A DNA stretch of 10,796 bases from Nitrospira sp. (GTDB lineage: Bacteria > Nitrospirota > Nitrospiria > Nitrospirales > Nitrospiraceae). Location: the NCBI GenBank assembly GCA_025935475.1, contig JAICVE010000064.1, positions 1 to 10,796 on the forward strand, written 5' to 3'. The position numbers and the translations under genes were made by a program. Under the pieces are notes generated by a model, which saw nothing but the letters and a program-made list of their open reading frames with translations, was not told the origin of the DNA and searched no databases. Shown here piece after piece: positions 5,404-10,796 of this stretch (its first letter is position 1; each line of letters opens with the position of its first letter).

Positions 5404-6588
5404 GTGGCCCACTCGCCTTTACAGCAAGCTCTTAGCGATCATCTTGCGCAATGGGGGCTTCGGCGGTTCACCAGCGACGTGACATATTTCCAGTGGCAGC
5501 GCCAAGCCCTGTCCGCAGACGACACCGCGGCATTGCATGCGCATGTCGAAAAAAAGCGGCACGGAACTTCTGAGGACGAAACCGCATTCTACGATCTTTC
5601 TGCTGCCCCACGGATTCTGCCGGTCCTCTACAGCCAGCGCTACGACTACTATATGGCCGTCGGATCTCTCGTCGCGGCAGGCCTTCGGGACGCCACCACG
5701 ATCCTGGATTTTGGTTGCGGCCCAGGAATTCTCACGACGTTTTACGCCCGCCGCTATCCCGACGCGCGTGTAATCGGTATCGACCGTTCGCGCGCCTCCA
5801 TTGCCGCCGCCCAGCGGAAAGCCGAGGCCTTGCATCTCGAGAATGTGCGGTTCGAGTACGGAGATTTGGACATCGGCTTCCCGAGCGCGACGTATGATTG
5901 TATCGTCGCCACGCATGCGTTGGTCCAATCCGAACAAGATCCCGGCCTTCCGAGCTCGAGTTGGAGGACCTTTGAACGGGCACACGACCCGACCGCACAA
6001 TCGGCATTTGAGCGGCGCACGGGCCTCGGGCTTCGTCTCGACCGTCTGTTGGACGTCATGAGTGCCTCCGGGCGCATGATGGTGTTCGAGAAAACCCGAC
6101 AGCTCGGCCGGCGCATTCCGCTGCAACGCGCATTCGCGGCGCGCGGTCTACGGCTGTTCGAGCAGCCGCAGCTGGTCCGCTATGCCTTGGTCGAAGAGGT
6201 GTCTGATGACGGGCCGTTTTTTGTGCTGAGACGGGGGAAAGGAAATGACGTCGCCTGGAATGAGGACCCTGAGCCAGACGAGGGGCGTCCCTTTGAGGGG
6301 ACACTCGGCCAGTCGGGACCGTCGGCGCCGGACAGCCCGCTCTACGAGAACCATTGGCCGTCCGCTCAGCGGGCGTGGGAGCAGCTCAAGGACAAGAAAG
6401 TAATCAGAGAAGACACTGCCGAAGAGTCCGACGGTCGACAGTTGCACGTTGAACTGGGAACCGCAGAAGGGCTGCGCTATCTCTATTGCGCCAATACCTT
6501 TGATCAACGGCAGCTCGTGGTCGTGGAAGCGGCCCGCGCCGGTATGCTACACACGTATTATCAAGAGATCATTCAAGGCAGCGCATAA
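5404..6588 (+). CDS. class I SAM-dependent methyltransferase with an unrecognised C-terminal domain
   Basis: This is a 394-residue soluble protein. Motif I is ATTILDFGCGPGILTTFYAR (about residues 98-116) and is followed by VIGIDRS (acidic ribose contact near residue 127), VRFEYGDLDI and the motif IV-like YDCIVATHAL, so a Rossmann-type S-adenosylmethionine methyltransferase is secure. The substrate is unknown. The methyltransferase core spans about residues 60-275. It is followed by an acidic linker (NEDPEPDEG) and a separate 80-residue domain beginning LYENHWPSAQRAWEQLKDK and including HVELG, LRYLYCANTFDQRQLVVV and HTYYQEII, which I cannot assign. The open frame begins at a TTG at 5383 without a ribosome binding site; I prefer GTG at 5404, which has CAGAGG 4 bases upstream. 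The antiporter gene follows after 22 bases, so the two are probably cotranscribed. Confidence 0.85.
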   Translation: MAHSPLQQALSDHLAQWGLRRFTSDVTYFQWQRQALSADDTAALHAHVEKKRHGTSEDETAFYDLSAAPRILPVLYSQRYDYYMAVGSLVAAGLRDATTILDFGCGPGILTTFYARRYPDARVIGIDRSRASIAAAQRKAEALHLENVRFEYGDLDIGFPSATYDCIVATHALVQSEQDPGLPSSSWRTFERAHDPTAQSAFERRTGLGLRLDRLLDVMSASGRMMVFEKTRQLGRRIPLQRAFAARGLRLFEQPQLVRYALVEEVSDDGPFFVLRRGKGNDVAWNEDPEPDEGRPFEGTLGQSGPSAPDSPLYENHWPSAQRAWEQLKDKKVIREDTAEESDGRQLHVELGTAEGLRYLYCANTFDQRQLVVVEAARAGMLHTYYQEIIQGSA

Positions 6589-6610
6589 AGGAGCGATCCC
6601 GAGAAGAACG

Positions 6611-7852
6611 ATGCCAACATCGATTGAGGCCCTGTTCATCATCTTTTCTGCGCTCATCATCCTCAGTATTTTCACCATCAAGCTGTCCATCCGTTTCGGG
6701 ATTCCCTCGCTGGTGCTGTTTATTGTCATCGGAATGCTGGCCGGCTCGGACGGACCTGGGGGCCTGTACTTCGACAATCCCCAGCTCGTGCAAACGCTGG
6801 GGGTGGTTGCGCTCGTCTTGATTCTATTTTCTGGCGGACTGGACACGGAATGGAACAGCGTACGGCTGGTGTTGTGGAATGGCTTGTCATTGTCGACCAT
6901 CGGGGTGTTGCTCACGGCGTTCTTGGTGGGTTGGTTCGTCTCGGTGGTCCAAGGGTGGTCGTTTCTTGAGGGACTCCTGCTGGGAGCGATCGTCTCTTCG
7001 ACGGATGCCGCCGCGGTGTTCATGGTGCTGCGGGCCAGAAACGCGAAACTTCCTCCGACCTTGGCCAATCTGCTCGAGCTGGAATCCGGCAGCAATGATC
7101 CCATGGGAGTAGTGTTGACTCTTGCCATCATCCAACTGCTGAGCCATCCCGCCACTTCGTTGGGCGAGCTGCTGGGATTTTTTGTCATTCAAATGACGGT
7201 CGGCGCAGTGCTCGGCGTGGCCATGGGCGAACTGATGCGGTGGACGCTCAATACGTTGAAGCTCGAACTGAGGGGAATCTATCCGGTGCTGTCAGTCGCC
7301 TTCGCGCTCTTGACCTACGGCTTGACGGCCGAACTGCAGGGCAGCGGGTTTCTCGCAGTGTACCTCGCCGGACTCTTCGTCCGGCGACGGCCAGTCGCCC
7401 ATCAACGGAGCCTCGTGCACTTCCACGATGGATTGGCCTGGCTGATGCAGATTACGATGTTCTTGATTCTCGGCCTCCAAGTCTTTCCCGCAAGGCTGCT
7501 GCCCATCGCGGGGATCGGCCTGCTGGTATCACTATTTCTGATTCTCGTCGCCCGTCCGCTGAGCGTGTACGTCGCGCTGGCGATCTCCCGCTTATCATTT
7601 CGCGAACAAACGCTGATCGCGTGGGTCGGACTGCGCGGAGCCGTGCCGGTCGTGCTCGCGACCTTTCCGGTATTGGCCGGTATTCAACAGGCCGATACGA
7701 TCTTCCATCTCGTGTTTTTCATCGCGCTCTCCTCGGTCCTCCTCCAAGGGCCGCCGATTCCGTGGATCATTCGGATCCTGCGGCTCGACCGTCCACCCGC
7801 TGCGGCCGTGGAACGGCTCAGGAAGGCTCCGCCGGCTTACCCATGTGCTTGA
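6611..7852 (+). CDS. NhaP-type cation (K+ or Na+)/H+ antiporter, short form
   Basis: This is a 413-residue inner-membrane protein of the CPA1 monovalent cation:proton antiporter family, most like K+/H+ antiporter NhaP2. It has about 12 hydrophobic segments and the family motifs: LILFSGGLDT, the ion-site region AIVSSTDAAAVFMVLRARN (Asp132), LLELESGSNDPMGVVLTL (Asn162-Asp163) and WVGLRGAVPVVLATFP. Full-length NhaP2 proteins carry TrkA-C and CorC/HlyC-like cytosolic domains after the membrane part. Here the protein stops about 20 residues after the last helix, and the DNA beyond belongs to the convergent slipin gene, so the regulatory tail is absent. ATG 6611 (MPTSIEAL) is chosen because upstream codons overlap the methyltransferase and have no family similarity; its ribosome binding site (GAGAAG, 4 bases away) is weak. 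The 3' end overlaps the slipin 3' end. Confidence 0.9.
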   Translation: MPTSIEALFIIFSALIILSIFTIKLSIRFGIPSLVLFIVIGMLAGSDGPGGLYFDNPQLVQTLGVVALVLILFSGGLDTEWNSVRLVLWNGLSLSTIGVLLTAFLVGWFVSVVQGWSFLEGLLLGAIVSSTDAAAVFMVLRARNAKLPPTLANLLELESGSNDPMGVVLTLAIIQLLSHPATSLGELLGFFVIQMTVGAVLGVAMGELMRWTLNTLKLELRGIYPVLSVAFALLTYGLTAELQGSGFLAVYLAGLFVRRRPVAHQRSLVHFHDGLAWLMQITMFLILGLQVFPARLLPIAGIGLLVSLFLILVARPLSVYVALAISRLSFREQTLIAWVGLRGAVPVVLATFPVLAGIQQADTIFHLVFFIALSSVLLQGPPIPWIIRILRLDRPPAAAVERLRKAPPAYPCA

Positions 7853-8597
7853 GGAACGGCGCGATGGTATCGATGGGGATGGGGAAAATCGTCGTCGAAT
7901 TTTTTTCGGCGGCGATCTCGACGAGCGTCTGCAAATACCGGAGCTGCAAGGCGGCCGGATTCTGACTAATGATGCTGGCGGCATCGGCGAGCCGCTGCGA
8001 CGCCTCGAATTCGCCTTGGGCATGGATGACCTTCGCCCGCCGCTCGCGTTCCGCTTCCGCCTGTCGTGCGATCGCCCGCTGCATTTCCTGCGGCAGATCC
8101 ACGTTCTTAACCTCTACGGCGGTGACCTTCACGCCCCACGGTTCCGTCTGCTGATCGATGATCCGCTGCAACTCGGCGTTGATCTGTTCGCGCTTTGACA
8201 ACAGGTCGTCCAGCTGGCTCTGCCCAAGCACGCTGCGCAGCGTCGTCTGCGACATCATCGAAGTGGCGTAGAGGTAGTCTTCGACTTGAATGATCGCCCG
8301 TTCTTGGTCGACCACGCGGAAATAGATCACGGCGTTGACTTTCACCGTGACGTTGTCTCTGGTGATCACGTCCTGCGGCGGGACGTCCATGGCGACGGTG
8401 CGCAAGCTGACGCGCACGAGTTTGTCGATGAACGGAATAATGATGACGACGCCCGGTCCATTGCCGCCGACGAGGCCGCGGGCGAGGCGTCCCCAGCGGA
8501 AGATGACGGCCCGCTCGTATTCTCGCAGGACATTGAAGCCCATCAGGATCAGCACCAGTCCCAGAAACAGCAGGGCAAACGGACTCGCGAGATTCAT
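7818..8597 (-). CDS. slipin (stomatin-like SPFH/Band 7 membrane protein)
   Basis: This is a 259-residue SPFH protein that forms oligomeric scaffolds on the inner membrane and works with NfeD-type proteases. One N-terminal membrane segment (residues about 7-24) is followed by the Band 7 domain: REYERAVIFRWGRL, GPGVVIIIPFIDK, MDVPPQDVITRDNVTVKVNA, then MSQTTLRSVLGQSQLDDLLS. A charged coiled-coil follows (EMQRAIARQAEAERERRAKV), then the slipin C-terminal signature NPAALQLRYLQTLVEIAAEK and a hydrophobic end (TTIFPIPIDTI). Length and motifs are canonical. Its ATG overlaps the nfeD stop by 4 bases (ATGA), with AGAGG a few bases upstream inside nfeD, so it is translationally coupled as the second gene of the nfeD operon. 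Its last 35 bases overlap the antiporter gene on the other strand. The general role in membrane proteostasis is family knowledge. Confidence 0.95.
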   Translation of the reverse strand: MNLASPFALLFLGLVLILMGFNVLREYERAVIFRWGRLARGLVGGNGPGVVIIIPFIDKLVRVSLRTVAMDVPPQDVITRDNVTVKVNAVIYFRVVDQERAIIQVEDYLYATSMMSQTTLRSVLGQSQLDDLLSKREQINAELQRIIDQQTEPWGVKVTAVEVKNVDLPQEMQRAIARQAEAERERRAKVIHAQGEFEASQRLADAASIISQNPAALQLRYLQTLVEIAAEKNSTTIFPIPIDTIAPFLKHMGKPAEPS

Positions 8598-9934
8598 GCT
8601 CGGACCTCTTTCTTCTTAAAATAAGGTTTGACGCGCAATCGCAAGCCGTCCACCGCCGTGACTTCGACTTCATCGCCCGCCGAAACTGGTTGGTCGCTGA
8701 CCGCTTCCCACAATTCACCTCGGACGGCCAATTGGCCGTCCGGTGCCAGCGTCGTTCTGGCGACACCCACCAGGCCGATCATTTCCTCGCGGCCAGTGGC
8801 CGGCCGACGCCGAAGGGCATTGATGGCGGTGCCGATCACCAGGAGCGTGAATGCCGAGGCCAGCGTGACGACCGGGAGAATCACCCCCCATGAGATCTGG
8901 AAAAACTCAGCATCGCTTTTAATGAGCATCACCGAGCCGATGAGCATGGAAATCACGCCTCCGATGGCCAGCAAGCCGTAGCTCGTCACGCTCGCTTCCA
9001 GCACGAAAAATACAATCCCCAACAAAAAGAGCAGCATGCCGGCGTAATTTACCGGCAAGGACTGAAAGGCATAGAACGCGAGAATCAGGCTGATCGCGCC
9101 GACGATGCCCGGCAGGATCGCACCTGGACTATAGAGCTCCGCGATAATGCCGATGGTCCCGATCGTCATGAGCAGATAAGCGATGTTTGGATCACTGATG
9201 GCCTTCAGCCACTCCAGGCGAACTCCCATGGGAAATTCCCGCAGGGCCGCCCCGGCAGTCTTCAACACCGCAGGGCCGGAGGGGAGGGGAATCCGGCGCC
9301 CGTCCAATTGCTTCAGTAGCGCCGGAACATCTTCCGCGAGGACATCGATGACATTGAGCTTCAGCGCCTCGTGCTCCGTGATCGAGACGCTCTTGCGCAC
9401 CGCGTCCTCCGCCCAGGCCGCATTCCGCTTATGTTGCTGCGCAATTGATTTGATGTAGGCCACGGAATCATTTTCGATTTTCTCCTTCATGGTCTTGTCC
9501 ATCTCGCCACCGCCCATGTTGACCGGATGGGCGGCGCCGATGTTCGTGCCGGGAGCCATCGCCGCCACATGGGCGGCCATCGTGATGAAGACACCCGCGG
9601 AGGCGGCGCGTCCACTCGACGGCCAGACATACACGACCACCGGAATTGTCGCACCGGTGATGTCCTTGATGATGAGCCGCATCGAGCTGTCCAAGCCACC
9701 CGGCGTGTTGAGAGCGATCACTAAGGCCTGCGCCTTGTCCGCTTCGGCGGACGCCAAGGCATCGTGCAGGTACTCGGCGGCGACCGGATTGATGACGCCG
9801 TCGTAGGTGGCGATCGTCACAAATGGTTCAACCAATGACGCGGACGATCCGGAGCAGATTCCGATGAGCAGGAGGCCAATGAGAAGCAGAGACGAAGCGG
9901 GGTGCCACGAATGCGGACGTCGACCGGACGGCAT
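8594..9934 (-). CDS. nfeD: NfeD-like membrane serine protease (ClpP-like domain plus NfeD OB-fold)
   Basis: This 446-residue protein is the full-length, three-part NfeD. An N-terminal signal or anchor (about 14-28) is followed by a ClpP-like protease domain with ALNTPGGLDSSM, GRAASAGVFITMAAHVAAMA and APGTNIGAAHPV. Ser112 in ASAG is the expected nucleophile and Lys152 (MKEKIENDS) the general base, matching the Ser-Lys dyad spacing known from Pyrococcus PH1510. Four or more membrane segments lie between about residues 250 and 372, and a C-terminal soluble OB-fold (GLVGVARTTLAPDGQLAVRG to the end) completes it. Homologues cleave partner stomatins. The frame is open far upstream to 10561, but ATG 9934 has GGGAGGG 6 bases before it, starts just before the signal segment and lies downstream of a strong promoter. 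ATG 9964 is a less likely alternative. Coupled to slipin by ATGA. Confidence 0.95.
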   Translation of the reverse strand: MPSGRRPHSWHPASSLLLIGLLLIGICSGSSASLVEPFVTIATYDGVINPVAAEYLHDALASAEADKAQALVIALNTPGGLDSSMRLIIKDITGATIPVVVYVWPSSGRAASAGVFITMAAHVAAMAPGTNIGAAHPVNMGGGEMDKTMKEKIENDSVAYIKSIAQQHKRNAAWAEDAVRKSVSITEHEALKLNVIDVLAEDVPALLKQLDGRRIPLPSGPAVLKTAGAALREFPMGVRLEWLKAISDPNIAYLLMTIGTIGIIAELYSPGAILPGIVGAISLILAFYAFQSLPVNYAGMLLFLLGIVFFVLEASVTSYGLLAIGGVISMLIGSVMLIKSDAEFFQISWGVILPVVTLASAFTLLVIGTAINALRRRPATGREEMIGLVGVARTTLAPDGQLAVRGELWEAVSDQPVSAGDEVEVTAVDGLRLRVKPYFKKKEVRA

Positions 9935-9986
9935 GAGCGTCCCTCCCGCCAGGCAACGAGCCATGGAGACTGAACAGGTGAGATGG

Positions 9987-10015
9987 AGCATACGGACCGT
10001 CTCCAACGCTGTCAA
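9987..10015 (-). promoter_or_regulatory. near-consensus sigma-70 promoter of the nfeD-slipin operon
   Basis: On the minus strand TTGACA (10015-10010, perfect) is followed by exactly 17 bases and TATGCT (9992-9987, 4 of 6). The predicted start lies near 9980, giving a leader of about 45 bases before ATG 9934. A 7-bp inverted repeat TGGAGAC (9964-9970) / GTCTCCA (9999-10005) flanks the -10 and might be an operator, but it is short. The AraC-family gene ends 35 bases upstream of the -35, so the operon is probably independent of it. Confidence 0.75.
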
Positions 10016-10049
10016 GGAAGGCCGCAGTGATTGAAGTGTTCGCAGACGT

Positions 10050-10796
10050 TCAGCGTCTCTTGACGGCGAGTCGGTGCTTGGATGGTGTCTGGACCGGGGA
10101 GGTCCGACGCGCCGCCCGTAATTGGCTCCGGAAGCGGGCCGGTGGGAGGCCAAACTGCCGTTTGAACGCGCGATTGAAGGAGGGTTCCGATTCGTAGCCG
10201 ACCTCGGCGGCAATTTCCGACACGCTGCGGCTCGTGGATTTGAGCAACTGCGCGCCCAGGCGCAGACGCCATTGTGCCAGATAGGCCATGGGACTCTCGG
10301 ACAGATACCGCCGGAACCGTTCGGCAAGGACCGAACGTGAGACACCGATCTCGCTGCCGAGCGATGCGATGGTCCAAGGATGGGCCGGTTTCTGATGGAG
10401 GAGCGCCAGGGCTTTTCCGATCTCGGGATCTCGTACGCCAGCCAACCATCCGGTCTGTTCCGGCGGCAGGAGTTCGATATACCGCCGGAGGGTTTCCACG
10501 AACAAGACTTCGGAGAGTTTGGCGAGGACGGCTTCTGCACCGGGGCTCGACGGATCCGCATTGTCTACCGAATAGCGAAGCGAATGCTCCAGCCATTGCC
10601 CCGACGGGCCGTTGCGGATGTTCACCTGCATGAGCGGCGGTAGGCCGCCAAGAAACACGCTGCTGAGCTGCGGCTCGCAGGTCATGTAGCCGCAGATGAA
10701 CTTGGTGAGCTCACCGCCTCCGCCCATGCGCGAGACCTTCAATCCGAGCGAGAGCACACGTTCCAATTCACGGGAGTTGTCCGTGGGAGTGACCGG
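10050..10796 (-). CDS. AraC-family transcriptional regulator, N-terminus cut by window edge
   Basis: The frame is open through the right edge, so 248 C-terminal residues are visible. The first visible TTG/ATG codons are not trustworthy starts. Residues upstream of the DNA-binding part (GGGGELTKFICGYMTCEP and LPPLMQVNI) resemble the end of the cupin-type ligand domain found in the AraC N-terminus (Cupin_6) subgroup. The C-terminal AraC domain has two helix-turn-helix units: WTIASLGSEIGVSRSVLAER with FRRYLSESPMAYLAQWRL, then SVSEIAAEVGYESEPSFNRA with FKRQFGLPPARFR. A basic, Ser/Arg-rich tail follows. Regulators of this subgroup often control neighbouring oxidoreductase or detoxification genes, which would lie outside this window. 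It is cotranscriptional in direction with nfeD, but nfeD has its own strong promoter, so control of nfeD is possible and unproven. Confidence 0.92.
   Translation of the reverse strand, partial: PVTPTDNSRELERVLSLGLKVSRMGGGGELTKFICGYMTCEPQLSSVFLGGLPPLMQVNIRNGPSGQWLEHSLRYSVDNADPSSPGAEAVLAKLSEVLFVETLRRYIELLPPEQTGWLAGVRDPEIGKALALLHQKPAHPWTIASLGSEIGVSRSVLAERFRRYLSESPMAYLAQWRLRLGAQLLKSTSRSVSEIAAEVGYESEPSFNRAFKRQFGLPPARFRSQLRAARRTSPVQTPSKHRLAVKRR

Noticed and set aside
9935..10561. Long N-terminal extension of the nfeD frame
   Set aside because: It runs antiparallel-frame through the AraC gene on the same strand, gives Arg/Ser/Pro-rich sequence, and precedes the nfeD promoter, ribosome binding site and signal segment.
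10012..10596. 194-codon minus-strand frame inside the AraC gene
   Set aside because: It is a shadow of the AraC coding frame, with Arg/Pro-rich composition and no motif.

Overview
The window is GC-rich bacterial chromosome that looks like an ordinary core/accessory mixture from the Nitrospira lineage (Nitrospirota). I infer that lineage from protein flavour and from a palindromic intergenic repeat whose arm begins AGGATGTTGAAAA, which I recall from Nitrospira genomes; I could not check this. There are ten genes or gene parts that I trust, plus a weak partial gene at the left edge. No rRNA, tRNA, CRISPR array, transposase or phage gene is visible.

Left block (minus strand, 1-2240): a possible partial gene runs off the left edge (1-60). 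Before it lies a nucleotidyltransferase-fold protein (99-884), translationally coupled by an ATGA overlap to an 81-residue conserved-looking protein (881-1126). Upstream of these are a solo half-copy of the palindromic repeat (1141-1166) and an L-threonine aldolase (1194-2240). The 272-base gap that separates this block from the rightward genes holds an array of short hairpins and GGG runs with two G-quadruplex candidates. It ends in a perfect 9-bp inverted repeat that encloses the ribosome binding site of the next gene.

Middle block (plus strand, 2513-7852): an Npt/TLC-like MFS carrier (2513-3805) is followed by a strong extended -10 promoter, a perfect 15-bp tandem duplication in the leader, and a ProA-family protein (3890-5254). 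The ProA homologue has threonine where the catalytic cysteine should be, which is the most unusual coding observation here. A 121-bp near-palindromic repeat element follows. Then come a SAM-dependent methyltransferase with an unrecognised C-terminal domain (5404-6588) and, 22 bases later, a short NhaP-type cation/proton antiporter that lacks the usual cytosolic regulatory tail (6611-7852).

Right block (minus strand, 7818-10796): an nfeD-slipin operon (8594-9934 and 7818-8597) with a 4-base ATGA overlap is driven by a near-consensus promoter (TTGACA, 17 bases, TATGCT). It encodes a ClpP-like membrane serine protease and its SPFH/stomatin partner, and the slipin 3' end overlaps the antiporter 3' end convergently by 35 bases. 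An AraC-family regulator truncated by the right window edge (10050-10796) lies upstream of nfeD.

I did not find a coherent new multi-gene system. The best leads are the Cys-less ProA paralogue with its duplicated leader, the hairpin/G-run array with the hairpin-masked start site beside it, and the coupled 81-aa/nucleotidyltransferase pair.
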